Source: Hyphomicrobiales bacterium (GTDB lineage: Bacteria > Pseudomonadota > Alphaproteobacteria > Rhizobiales > Xanthobacteraceae). From it: a DNA stretch of 6,793 nt. Below are positions 1 to 6,270 of this stretch, piece by piece. The notes under the pieces were generated by a model. That model ran no database searches and was not told the DNA's origin. It was given only the letters and a program-made list of their open reading frames with translations. The stretch's first letter is position 1; every line of letters begins with the position of its first letter. A program made the translations under genes and the position numbers. The stretch is from assembly GCA_016201085.1 (NCBI GenBank), contig JACQDO010000469.1:1-6793 (forward strand), given 5' to 3'.

Positions 1-959
1 CCGGTGGCGGTGACGAAGATGTCGGCGCGCGGCGCCGCCTCTTCCATGGTGACCACCTCGTAGCCTTCCATCGCCGCCTGCAGCGCGCAGATCGGATCGA
101 CCTCCGACACCAGCACACGGCAGCCGGCCTGGCGTAAGCTCGCGGCCGAGCCTTTACCGACGTCGCCGAAGCCGGCGACCATCGCCACTTTGCCGGCCAT
201 CATCACGTCGGTGCCGCGGCGGATGCCGTCGACCAGCGACTCGCGGCAGCCGTACAGGTTGTCGAACTTCGATTTCGTCACAGAGTCGTTGACGTTGATG
301 GCCGGGAACAGCAGGCGGCCTTCATTGGCCATCTGATAGAGCCGGTGCACGCCGGTGGTGGTTTCCTCGGTGACGCCTTTCACTTCCTTGGCAAGCTTAG
401 TGTACCAGCCGGGCTGATCCTTGATCCGCTTCTTGATGGCGGCGAACAGCACTTCCTCTTCCTCGTTGCCGGGATGGCCGAGCACCGCCGGATTGGCCTC
501 CGCCTGCATGCCGAGATGCAGCAAGAGCGTCGCGTCGCCGCCGTCGTCGAGGATCATGTTGGGGAAGCCGCCATCCGCCCATTCGAAGATGCGGTGGGTG
601 TAGTCCCAATACTCGACCAGGCTCTCGCCCTTGACCGCGAACACCGGCACGCCGGCGGCCGCGATCGCCGCGGCGGCATGGTCCTGCGTCGAGTAGATGT
701 TGCAGGAGGCCCAGCGCACGTCGGCGCCGAGATGGGTGAGCGTCTCGATCAGTACCGCGGTCTGGATGGTCATGTGCAGCGAGCCGGCGATGCGGGCGCC
801 GCGCAGCGACTGCACGGGGCCGTATTCCTCGCGCGTCGCCATCAGGCCGGGCATCTCGGTCTCGGCGATCGAGATTTCCTTGCGGCCAAATTCGGCGAGC
901 GCAATGTCCTTGACGACATAGTCGCCGGCTTTGAGTTTCGGCTTGGTGGCAGCGGTCAT
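1..959 (-). CDS. ahcY: Adenosylhomocysteinase (SAH hydrolase), N-terminal part
   Basis: The enzyme reversibly hydrolyses S-adenosylhomocysteine to adenosine and homocysteine in the cytoplasm, using bound NAD, and so relieves product inhibition of methyltransferases. About 320 residues are present before the window edge cuts the gene; the family is about 470 long. Visible family blocks are an [19 protein letters not shown] substrate segment (residues 84-99), LDDGGDAT (137-144), TTTGVHRLY (200-208), [13 protein letters not shown] (222-234) and the NAD-binding loop GFGDVGKG (263-270). The stretch at about 148-190 matches the extra segment found in the long bacterial and plant class and absent from mammalian enzymes. 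The ATG start is supported by AAAGGA six bases upstream. A 219-bp gap holding a repeat and a candidate promoter separates it from ptsH, so it is probably transcribed mainly on its own. Identity is near certain; only the C-terminus is unseen. Confidence 0.97.
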   Translation of the reverse strand, partial: MTAATKPKLKAGDYVVKDIALAEFGRKEISIAETEMPGLMATREEYGPVQSLRGARIAGSLHMTIQTAVLIETLTHLGADVRWASCNIYSTQDHAAAAIAAAGVPVFAVKGESLVEYWDYTHRIFEWADGGFPNMILDDGGDATLLLHLGMQAEANPAVLGHPGNEEEEVLFAAIKKRIKDQPGWYTKLAKEVKGVTEETTTGVHRLYQMANEGRLLFPAINVNDSVTKSKFDNLYGCRESLVDGIRRGTDVMMAGKVAMVAGFGDVGKGSAASLRQAGCRVLVSEVDPICALQAAMEGYEVVTMEEAAPRADIFVTAT

Positions 960-1047
960 GACGATTCCTTTGACGGTCTCTGGTACGGGCACATACGGGT
1001 GGATTGGCTGGCCGTGCCTATAACAGGCCCTCGCCGGGGCTGCAACG

Positions 1048-1077
1048 CATATATAAAGATTTCTTTATGTAGGTAAA
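1048..1077 (-). promoter_or_regulatory. Candidate ahcY promoter with operator-like palindrome
   Basis: On the plus strand, ATAAAGATTTCTTTAT (1053-1068) is a dyad with perfect 7-base arms around two central bases, in an AT-rich island within GC-rich DNA. Read on the minus strand, a possible -35 TTTACC (1077-1072) and -10 TATATG (1053-1048) flank it with an 18-base spacer, so the palindrome would fill the promoter spacer as repressor sites often do. An alternative promoter is TTGCAG (1045-1040) with TATAGG (1022-1017), spacer 17. SAH-responsive ArsR-family regulators of ahcY and methionine-cycle genes are known in Proteobacteria; assigning this site to one is inference. Confidence 0.5.
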
Positions 1078-1078
1078 C

Positions 1079-1178
1079 CCGTCATCCTGAGGTGCGAGCG
1101 CTAGCGAGCCTCGAAGGATGACAGGCCCGGGCCGTCGCCCTTCGAGGGCCGCCTGCGGCGGCCACCTCAGGGTGACGG
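1079..1178. repeat. REP-like palindromic intergenic repeat (nested hairpins)
   Basis: The outer arms 1079-1094 and 1163-1178 are inverted copies matching at 15 of 16 positions. Inner arms 1109-1117 (CCTCGAAGG) and 1139-1147 (CCTTCGAGG) are perfect. Each half also folds alone: GTCATCC (1081-1087) pairs with GGATGAC (1116-1122), and GGCCGCC (1147-1153) with GGCGGCC (1157-1163) around a TGC loop. I recall similar GTCATCCTGAGGTGCGAGCG-type repeats between genes across Bradyrhizobium and Rhodopseudomonas relatives. The element ends at the base next to the ptsH stop codon, so it may stabilise or terminate the ptsH transcript. There is no poly-U tract to make it a classical intrinsic terminator. Confidence 0.75.
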
Positions 1179-1484
1179 TTATTCCTCTTCCCCGAACTTG
1201 CTGGCGACCAGTTCCGCCAACGTATCCACGGCTTTCTGCGCCTGCTTGCCGGTGGCCTGGATGGTGATCATCACGCCCGGCCCCGCGGCCAGCATCATCA
1301 GGCCCATGATCGAGGTGCCGCCCACGGTCTCGTGCCCACGGGTGACGATGATGGCGGCGTCGAAGGTTTCGGCGGTTTGCACGAATTTGGCCGAGGCGCG
1401 GGCGTGCAGGCCCTTCTTGTTGACGATCTCGACCTCGCGCTTGACCGCTGGGCCGTAGTCGTCATCCGCGGCAGTAGGACTCAT
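1179..1484 (-). CDS. ptsH: Phosphocarrier protein HPr
   Basis: HPr is the small cytoplasmic phosphocarrier that takes phosphate from Enzyme I and passes it to EIIA. The 101-residue product carries the active-site motif KKGLHARAS with His27 as the phosphorylated residue, and GGTSIMGLMML, in which Ser58 sits where the HPr kinase target serine (Ser46 of Firmicutes HPr) is found. It is longer than the usual 85-90 residues because of an acidic N-terminal leader of about 12 residues (MSPTAADDDYGP). The chosen ATG overlaps the EIIA stop codon as ATGA, four bases, which suggests coupled translation; the only Shine-Dalgarno-like sequence is a weak GGGAA. A palindromic repeat follows directly after the TAA stop. 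No sugar-specific EIIB or EIIC gene is nearby, so the role is probably regulatory. A regulatory HPr rather than a transport HPr is inferred from context. Confidence 0.96.
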   Translation of the reverse strand: MSPTAADDDYGPAVKREVEIVNKKGLHARASAKFVQTAETFDAAIIVTRGHETVGGTSIMGLMMLAAGPGVMITIQATGKQAQKAVDTLAELVASKFGEEE

Positions 1485-1882
1485 TTCCCGTTGAGCACGC
1501 GGCTGGCGATCGTGCAGTACTTGCGGCCGGCTTCCTGGGCGGCGGTCACCGCGTCCTCGAGCTGGCAGGTCTCGCGCACCTTGGCGAGCTTGATCAGCAT
1601 GGGCAGATTGATGCCGGCCAGCACCTCGACCTTGGGCTGGCTCATCACCGAAATCGCCAGATTTGACGGGGTTCCGCCGAACATGTCGGTCAGGATGGCG
1701 ACGCCTTCGCCGCTGTCGACGCGCTTGACCGCATCGAGGATATTCTTGCGGCACTGCTCGACGTCGTCCTCGGGGCCGATGGTGATGGCCTCGATCTGAC
1801 GCTGGGGGCCGACGACGTGCTCCAGCGCTGAGCGGAACTCGATGGCGAGCCGCCCGTGGGTTACTAAAACGAGGCCGATCAT
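1481..1882 (-). CDS. manX: PTS EIIA component, mannose family (regulatory EIIA-Man)
   Basis: The product is a stand-alone EIIA domain of 133 residues that accepts phosphate from HPr. The start MIGLVLVTHGRLA places the active-site histidine at residue 9, as in the mannose/sorbose EIIA family, and TDMFGGTPSN (65-74) supplies the conserved aspartate and glycine-rich loop near the active site. No EIIB or membrane domain follows, as is usual for alphaproteobacterial homologues, so transport is unlikely and a phosphorylation-dependent signalling role is inferred. The reading frame is open upstream to 2035, but the ATG at 1882 is chosen because GAGGAG (1894-1889) lies six bases before it and because homologues start at this point. 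The TGA stop overlaps the ptsH start. The 244-bp gap to hprK suggests a promoter of its own. Related genes are called manX or ptsA. Confidence 0.93.
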   Translation of the reverse strand: MIGLVLVTHGRLAIEFRSALEHVVGPQRQIEAITIGPEDDVEQCRKNILDAVKRVDSGEGVAILTDMFGGTPSNLAISVMSQPKVEVLAGINLPMLIKLAKVRETCQLEDAVTAAQEAGRKYCTIASRVLNGK

Positions 1883-2126
1883 CCCGAACTCCTCGCGGGC
1901 GCTAACTCGCTGCGCCGCACGAATGGGCGCGCATTCATGCCCATTCAAAGCCCCATTGCAAGGGCTTGACTCGCTATATAAGCGCTCTTGTGCACTGCGG
2001 AAAGGCTGGGCCAAAGGAGGGCTCGACGGGTGCATTTCTCAGCGGCGGCGATCCTAGGCCCGTTATGGTTAATTTTCTCAAGCCGGGCCGAAGGACGCCG
2101 GAGGTAGCCCAGCAGGCGGCCCCCGG
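1883..2126 (-). other. hprK-EIIA intergenic region with two leader hairpins
   Basis: This 244-bp gap has no credible gene. Just upstream of the EIIA ribosome binding site are two adjacent inverted repeats: GAATGGGC (1921-1928) with GCCCATTC (1939-1946), perfect over 8 bases, and AAGCCC (1948-1953) with GGGCTT (1962-1967). Immediately upstream, in minus-strand sense, is an AT-rich TATATA (1980-1975) that could be a -10 box, although the matching -35 position (TTTCCG) is poor. If that is the promoter, the EIIA-ptsH mRNA would have a leader of about 85 bases occupied by the two stem-loops. Both promoter and leader function are inferred. Confidence 0.35.
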
Positions 2127-2588
2127 TCAATCGGGGTTTGTCCTGAGGCTGGCTAACACCAGCGGCAGCGCCTGCATCCCGGCAGCGACCTCAAGCCGCG
2201 GCAGGGTCACCCCGGAAATCAGGGTGGTTTCGGCCTGCGGATCGGGGAGCCGGGCGCCGTCCGCGGCCGCCAGATCGACCACCAGCCCGACCACGGCCAC
2301 CGGCTCGTAGGCTATCTGGCGAATGCCGAGGCCATGGACTTCGAGCCGTCCAGCCAGCGCGGCAGCCGGGCGCACCAGCAGGCGGCCGCTGTGCGTTTCC
2401 ACATGGACCCGGTCGTCGCCAACCAATCGCGCGAAGGGCAGGGCGCCAATTCCCGTGGGTTGCGCCGCGGTCCGGATGAGATCGTAGGCCAACCGCGACT
2501 TGCCCGCGCCGGAAGGTCCGCGGATCAGCACCGCCTTAGCGCCGACCAGAACGGCGGAAGCGTGGATGGTGGGAGCGCCAGCCGTCAT
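2127..2588 (-). CDS. hprK: HPr kinase/phosphorylase, short alphaproteobacterial form
   Basis: HprK uses ATP to phosphorylate HPr on a serine and may reverse this by phosphorolysis. The product is about 153 residues and corresponds only to the C-terminal catalytic domain; the Firmicutes enzyme of about 310 residues has an extra N-terminal domain. Visible motifs are IHAS with His9, the Walker A loop GPSGAGKS (24-31), LVGDDRV with the Asp58-Asp59 pair, and LEVHGLGIRQ (82-91), matching the family signature normally written E-V-R-G-L-G-I. The Ala-to-Gly change in LVADD and Arg-to-His in the signature are small departures. The ATG shares one base with the chvG stop (TGATG); a GTG one codon upstream (2591) would give a GTGA overlap, and no clear Shine-Dalgarno separates the two. 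Coupling to chvG implies co-transcription with the two-component system. Its substrate HPr is encoded two genes downstream. Confidence 0.93.
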   Translation of the reverse strand: MTAGAPTIHASAVLVGAKAVLIRGPSGAGKSRLAYDLIRTAAQPTGIGALPFARLVGDDRVHVETHSGRLLVRPAAALAGRLEVHGLGIRQIAYEPVAVVGLVVDLAAADGARLPDPQAETTLISGVTLPRLEVAAGMQALPLVLASLRTNPD

Positions 2589-4396
2589 CACATTGCCGGC
2601 AGGCGTACCACGAAGCGGGCGCCGAGCACGCGCGGCGGCTCGCCGGGCGCGGCTACGCCGGTGCGGTTCTCCACCCAGATGCGCCCGTCATGGGCGTCGA
2701 CGATCTGCTTGGAGATCGACAGGCCGAGGCCGGAATTCTGCCCGAAGCCCTGGTGCGGGCGGTCGGTGTAGAAGCGCTCGAAAACTTTATTGAGGGCATC
2801 GGGCTGAATGCCGGGACCGTCGTCGTCGACCACGATCTCGATTTCGTTGCGCAGCCGCCGGCAGACGATGCGCACATTGCCGCCCGGCGGCGAGAACGAG
2901 CGAGCATTGTCGAGCAGATTGCTGATCACCTGACCGAGCCGCGAGTCGTGGCCGGGCACCTGGAAGCTCCATGGCGGGCCGCCCTCGAACGACAGCGTCA
3001 CGCTGACATCGTCGCTGCGCACTTCGTTGGCGGCCTTGACCAGCGCTTCGAGCAGCTTGCCGAGGTTGACGGTGACCGCCTCCTGCCGCTGCAGCTCGGC
3101 ATCGAGACGGCTGGCGTCGGAAATATCCGTGATCAATCGGTCGAGCCGTCTCACGTCATGCTCGATCACGTCGAGCAGGCGCTTGCGGTTGGCGTCGGTC
3201 TTGGCCATCGGCAGCGTTTCCACCGCCGAGCGCAGCGAGGTGAGCGGATTGCGCAATTCATGCGCCACGTCGGCGGCGAAGCTTTCGATCGCCTCGATGC
3301 GGGTGTAGAGCGCATTGGTCATGTCGCGCAGCGCGCCGGATAGATGGCCGATCTCATCGTGCCGGCGGGTGAAATCCGGAATCTCGACGCGGGTGCGAAT
3401 GCGCCGGCGCACGCGCTCGGCGCCGTCGGCGAGCCGGCGCACCGGGCCGGCGATGGTGCCGGCGAGCAGCATCGACAACACCACCATGACGCCGGCGGCG
3501 ACCAGAAACACTTTGAGAATAGCGAGCCGCTCGGCCTCCACCATTTCGTCGATATCGGCGCCTTGCGTCGACAGCAACAGCGCGCCGCGCACGGCGCGGA
3601 AACGCTGCACCGGCACCGCCACCGAGACGATCACCTCGCCGTGGTCGTTGATGCGCACCATGCGCGTGGGCACGCCGCCCAGCGCCTCGACGATTTCCGG
3701 ATAGCCCTTGCCGTTCTCCGGCCCGAGCTCCTTGTAGAGTGGAAGATCGCCGCGGCCGAACCAGCGGCGGATGGTGATGAAACCGCGCTCCATGATGCCG
3801 GGCTTTTCCGCATTGGGCGGCGGCAGGTCGAAGCGCAGCACGTCGCCGCGGCCATACAGATTGCGGCTGTCGAGGATCAGCACGCCGTCGCGGTCATAGA
3901 TGCGCGCGCGCGTCTTGGTCGGCGAGATCAGGCGGCGCAGCACCGGGGCGACGCGTTCGGGATTGATCGGGAATTCGATCCCGGACAGAGCGTCATCGCC
4001 GGGCCCATAGCTTTCGCCGGGCTGCAATTCCAACAGCCGCTCGGGATCGATGGTGATGGAATCGGTTTCCACCGTGGCGGCGCCGGCGATGGCGCCGGCG
4101 ATGATCTCGCCCTGCACTTGCAGGCTCTGCGCGCGCGCGTCGATCAGGCCGGCGCGGAACTGCGTGAGATAGAGCACGCCGATCACCAGCGCGACCAGGC
4201 CGGTGAGATTGAGGAAGACGATACGGCGGGTAAGGCTGGAGAAACTTTGCGTGACGAAGAAGGCCCAGGCCGCATCCGCCAGCCGGCGGAGCGCGCCGGT
4301 GCGCTTGGGCTCGGCGCGCGGCGCGTCGTCGCCGGTTCGTTCGGCTTCGGCGGCCTTCGCCAGGATGTCCGCGGTTCGATCGAGCACGTCGTTCAA
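2588..4396 (-). CDS. chvG: Sensor histidine kinase ChvG (ExoS)
   Basis: ChvG is the inner-membrane kinase that phosphorylates ChvI; in rhizobia and Agrobacterium the pair responds to acid and envelope conditions and controls exopolysaccharide and surface functions. In the 602-residue product a charged cytoplasmic N-terminus (1-55) precedes membrane segment 1 (about 58-78), a periplasmic sensor domain of about 210 residues (80-290), membrane segment 2 (about 293-315) and a HAMP linker (316-365). Then come the H-box FAADVAHELRNPLTSLRS with phosphorylated His379, the N-box QVISNLLDNARSFSP (489-503), DDDGPGI (524-530), VFERFYTDRP (538-547) and the G2 box NSGLGLSIS (554-562). There is no ATG near the N-terminus. 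The first start is TTG at 4396, with GGA directly against it; GTG at 4387 (codon 4) has TGGA about nine bases upstream and may be the true start. An in-frame stop at 4423 rules out an upstream start. Confidence 0.95.
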   Translation of the reverse strand: MNDVLDRTADILAKAAEAERTGDDAPRAEPKRTGALRRLADAAWAFFVTQSFSSLTRRIVFLNLTGLVALVIGVLYLTQFRAGLIDARAQSLQVQGEIIAGAIAGAATVETDSITIDPERLLELQPGESYGPGDDALSGIEFPINPERVAPVLRRLISPTKTRARIYDRDGVLILDSRNLYGRGDVLRFDLPPPNAEKPGIMERGFITIRRWFGRGDLPLYKELGPENGKGYPEIVEALGGVPTRMVRINDHGEVIVSVAVPVQRFRAVRGALLLSTQGADIDEMVEAERLAILKVFLVAAGVMVVLSMLLAGTIAGPVRRLADGAERVRRRIRTRVEIPDFTRRHDEIGHLSGALRDMTNALYTRIEAIESFAADVAHELRNPLTSLRSAVETLPMAKTDANRKRLLDVIEHDVRRLDRLITDISDASRLDAELQRQEAVTVNLGKLLEALVKAANEVRSDDVSVTLSFEGGPPWSFQVPGHDSRLGQVISNLLDNARSFSPPGGNVRIVCRRLRNEIEIVVDDDGPGIQPDALNKVFERFYTDRPHQGFGQNSGLGLSISKQIVDAHDGRIWVENRTGVAAPGEPPRVLGARFVVRLPAM

Positions 4397-4464
4397 TCCA
4401 GATCGGTTGATCGAGAGATTTTACCGCAATCCTGGACGCTGCGTTAGCCCGCAGTAATGATGCG
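4397..4464 (-). other. chvI-chvG spacer
   Basis: The 68-base gap between the chvI stop and chvG contains one short inverted repeat, CTGCG (4439-4443) with CGCAG (4450-4454), and no convincing promoter or strong ribosome binding site. The two genes are probably on one transcript. The weak initiation signals for chvG could keep kinase levels below regulator levels, which is inference. Confidence 0.4.
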
Positions 4465-5163
4465 TCACGCTTCCTTGAAGCGATAGCCGACGCCGTACAG
4501 CGTCTCGATCATCTCGAAGTCGTCGTCGACGACCTTGAATTTCTTGCGCAGCCGCTTGATGTGACTGTCGATGGTGCGGTCGTCGACATAGACCTGATCG
4601 TCGTAGGCGGCATCCATCAGCGCGTTGCGGCTCTTGACCACGCCGGGGCGGGTGGCCAGCGCTTGCAGGATAAGGAACTCGGTAACCGTGAGGGTGACCG
4701 GCTCGTTCTTCCAGGTGCAGGTATGCCGCTCCGGGTCCATGCGCAATTGACCGCGCTCCAGCGCCTTGGCGTCGGTTTCCTTCTGGGTCGCGACGTCCTT
4801 CGGGCTGGCGCGGCGCAGTACGGCTTTGACGCGCTCGACCAGCAGGCGCTGCGAGAACGGTTTGCGGATGAAATCGTCGGCCCCCATCTTGAGGCCGAAC
4901 ATTTCGTCGATCTCCTCGTCCTTGGAAGTGAGGAAGATTACCGGGATGTCGCTCTTCTGCCGCAGCCGGCGCAGGGTCTCCATCCCGTCCATGCGCGGCA
5001 TCTTGATGTCGAGGATGGCGAGATCGGGCGGCGAGGTCTTGAAGCCGTCGAGCGCGGAGGCGCCGTCGGTGTAGGTCATGATGCGATAGCCTTCGGATTC
5101 GAGGGCCATCGACACGGAGGTGAGAATGTTGCGGTCGTCGTCGACGAGAGCGATGGTCGGCAT
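4465..5163 (-). CDS. chvI: Response regulator ChvI (OmpR/PhoB family)
   Basis: ChvI is the DNA-binding partner of ChvG. The 232-residue product has an N-terminal receiver domain (about 1-118) with the acidic pair Asp9-Asp10 in LVDDD, phosphoacceptor Asp52 in LAILDIKMP, Thr79 in FLTSKDE and Lys101 in IRKPFS. A C-terminal winged helix of OmpR type follows (about 135-230) with [12 protein letters not shown], a recognition region [14 protein letters not shown], and the terminal hairpin [13 protein letters not shown]. The frame is open 20 codons further upstream, but the ATG at 5163 is chosen because homologues begin [10 protein letters not shown] and AGAGGGG lies just before it. The gene is first in the minus-strand cluster and divergent from a HugZ-like gene across 176 bp that hold a candidate ChvI binding array. 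Identity rests on the sequence together with chvG and hprK downstream. Confidence 0.96.
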   Translation of the reverse strand: MPTIALVDDDRNILTSVSMALESEGYRIMTYTDGASALDGFKTSPPDLAILDIKMPRMDGMETLRRLRQKSDIPVIFLTSKDEEIDEMFGLKMGADDFIRKPFSQRLLVERVKAVLRRASPKDVATQKETDAKALERGQLRMDPERHTCTWKNEPVTLTVTEFLILQALATRPGVVKSRNALMDAAYDDQVYVDDRTIDSHIKRLRKKFKVVDDDFEMIETLYGVGYRFKEA

Positions 5164-5178
5164 AAGCCCCTCTTGCCC

Positions 5179-5184
5179 AGTATA
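5179..5184 (-). promoter_or_regulatory. Candidate chvI -10 element
   Basis: Read on the minus strand, TATACT (5184-5179) matches the sigma-70-type -10 consensus at five of six bases. The corresponding -35 region (CGGGAC near 5207-5202) is poor, which would suit an activator-dependent promoter. It would give a very short leader of about 9 bases, just enough for the GGGG part of the ribosome binding site. That short leader lowers confidence. Confidence 0.35.
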
Positions 5185-5232
5185 AGGCCGTTGGCGTTGA
5201 CGTCCCGCGCGTTTGAAGCCCACAAACGGGGG

Positions 5233-5265
5233 CTGAAATGTGACCTCTTTGCAACAACTATGTGA
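5233..5265 (-). promoter_or_regulatory. Phased 11-mer direct repeats upstream of chvI
   Basis: On the minus strand TCACAT occurs at 5265-5260 and again at 5243-5238, exactly 22 bases apart. The 33-base block splits into three 11-mers, TCACATAGTTG, TTGCAAAGAGG and TCACATTTCAG, all sharing T at position 1, CA at 4-5 and G at 11. OmpR/PhoB-family regulators typically bind direct repeats at 11-base phasing on one face of the helix. The block lies 70-102 bases upstream of the chvI start, so it is a candidate autoregulatory ChvI site, and it could also serve the divergent gene. Regulator assignment is inference. Confidence 0.4.
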
Positions 5266-5339
5266 TTCGGCAGCGATTTCAACCCCACAGGCGGAAGATT
5301 GCTGTCTCTTACCGGAATCGTTAACGCCGAGGCGCCGCG

Positions 5340-6149
5340 ATGACGACCAATGAGCCTTCCAATACCGACCGCCCGCTTCCCGGCGTCATGCCCGGCCGCA
5401 CGCCTGAAGGCGCGCAGCCGCCGGCCGATTTCATGCCGCTCGCGGTGGCCAGGACGCTGCTACGCGCCACCCGCGCCGGCACGCTGGCAACGATCGACCG
5501 CAACGGCGGCTATCCGTTCGCCTCGCTGGTCAATGTAGCGACCGATGTCGACGGCGCGCCGCTGATCCTGGTATCGAAGCTCGCCACTCATACCGCCAAT
5601 CTGGAAATCGACGGCCGCGCCTCGCTGCTGCTGGCCGAGACCGGCAAAGGCGATGCGCTGGCGTATCCCCGCCTCACCGTGCTGGGCACAATGGCGGCAG
5701 TTGCACGTGACAGCGCCGAGGAGCCGCGCGTCCGCCGCCGGTTCCTGGCGCGGCATCCGAAGTCGGAACTCTATGCCGGCTTCGGCGACTTCGCGTTCTG
5801 GCGCATGGCCGTGGTGTCGGCGCATCTCAACGGCGGCTTTGCCCGCGCCGCCGATCTTGCCGCCGCCGACGTGCTGACCGACGTCGCCGACGCCGGGGCG
5901 CTGGTCGAGGCCGAAGCCGACGTCATCGCGCACATGAATACGGATCATGCCGAAGCGTTGAGGCTTTACGCCACCAAGCTCCTGGGCGCGCCCGACGGCA
6001 AATGGCTATGCGTCGGCATCGATCCCGACGGCCTCGAATTGCAGCAAGGGCAGAGCGCGCTGCGGCTTTTCTTCCCGCAACGGGTCACCGGGCCGGGGCC
6101 GTTGCGCGCGATGTTGAAACAACTGGCCGAGCAGGCGAGAGCGCGCTAA
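5340..6149 (+). CDS. HugZ-like FMN/heme split-barrel protein with DUF2470
   Basis: The 269-residue cytoplasmic product, with no signal peptide or membrane segment, has two parts. Residues about 35-175 form a pyridoxamine-phosphate-oxidase-like split barrel, with [20 protein letters not shown] (45-64), [15 protein letters not shown] (75-89), [20 protein letters not shown] (137-156) and [10 protein letters not shown] (161-170). Residues about 187-262 match the DUF2470 C-terminal domain, with [15 protein letters not shown] (197-211). The same two-part layout occurs in HugZ heme-utilisation proteins and in plant glutamyl-tRNA-reductase-binding protein, so a role around heme or tetrapyrroles is possible; true pyridoxamine phosphate oxidase activity is unlikely. 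The N-terminal 30 residues are proline-rich and variable-looking. The ATG has GAGG eight bases upstream. It is divergent from chvI and upstream of pckA, with a 271-bp gap to pckA. The substrate cannot be read from the sequence. Confidence 0.82.
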   Translation: MTTNEPSNTDRPLPGVMPGRTPEGAQPPADFMPLAVARTLLRATRAGTLATIDRNGGYPFASLVNVATDVDGAPLILVSKLATHTANLEIDGRASLLLAETGKGDALAYPRLTVLGTMAAVARDSAEEPRVRRRFLARHPKSELYAGFGDFAFWRMAVVSAHLNGGFARAADLAAADVLTDVADAGALVEAEADVIAHMNTDHAEALRLYATKLLGAPDGKWLCVGIDPDGLELQQGQSALRLFFPQRVTGPGPLRAMLKQLAEQARAR

Positions 6150-6150
6150 G

Positions 6151-6167
6151 CGGATTTGGTTAATCCG
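6151..6167 (+). terminator. Weak hairpin after the HugZ-like gene
   Basis: CGGATT (6151-6156) and AATCCG (6162-6167) form a six-base stem with a five-base loop, starting one base after the stop codon. The following bases are GCCGCTATTGTTT, so any U-rich tract is interrupted and several bases away. It could end transcription poorly or simply protect the mRNA 3' end. Confidence 0.3.
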
Positions 6168-6186
6168 GCCGCTATTGTTTGGAATT

Positions 6187-6204
6187 GGCAATCGACCGAT
6201 TGCC
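6187..6204. promoter_or_regulatory. Perfect 8+8 dyad upstream of pckA
   Basis: GGCAATCG (6187-6194) and CGATTGCC (6197-6204) are perfect inverted copies separated by AC, an 18-base operator-like palindrome. It lies 217-234 bases before the pckA start and 37-55 bases after the stop of the preceding gene. Two further GGCAATT copies occur closer to pckA. It may be a transcription-factor site. As RNA it could also fold into a hairpin, but there is no U-tract and the loop would be tight. Confidence 0.4.
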
Positions 6205-6270
6205 GGAGCATCAGAGTACGTACGGCTTGCGTTATTGATGCAATGCAGCGCGAGCCGTGGGACCTTTTAT

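Noticed and set aside
345..1076. Long plus-strand open frame opposite ahcY
   Set aside because: It is the antisense shadow of a confidently identified ahcY; its translation is rich in Gly, His, Arg and Asp as expected from high-GC antisense frames and matches no family I recognise.
960..1078. SAH or SAM riboswitch in the ahcY leader
   Set aside because: I could not find the conserved cores or pseudoknot pairing of the known SAH, SAM-II or SAM/SAH classes in the short leader; the palindromic DNA site is a simpler explanation.
1966..1994. TTGACT at 1966-1971 as a plus-strand promoter, perhaps for a small RNA
   Set aside because: At 16-18 base spacing there is no acceptable -10 (TGTGCA or similar), and no terminator-like structure with a U-tract is visible downstream.
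2121..2136. CCCCG/CGGGG hairpin at the hprK stop as a terminator
   Set aside because: The stem is only five base pairs, overlaps the hprK stop codon and has no U-run on the minus strand; the TTTG that follows on the plus strand is downstream of no plus-strand gene.
1966..2310. Plus-strand frame covering the hprK-EIIA gap
   Set aside because: Most of it is antisense to hprK, the part in the gap lacks a convincing start with a ribosome binding site, and the product is low-complexity.
3344..4447. 367-codon plus-strand open frame opposite chvG
   Set aside because: It lies entirely antisense to the ChvG coding region, with a composition (Ala, Gly, His, Arg, Asp) typical of GC-rich shadow frames and no domain-like pattern.
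4421..5257. Minus-strand frame overlapping chvI in another phase
   Set aside because: It is an out-of-phase shadow of chvI with very high Arg and His content; chvI itself has all receiver and winged-helix motifs.
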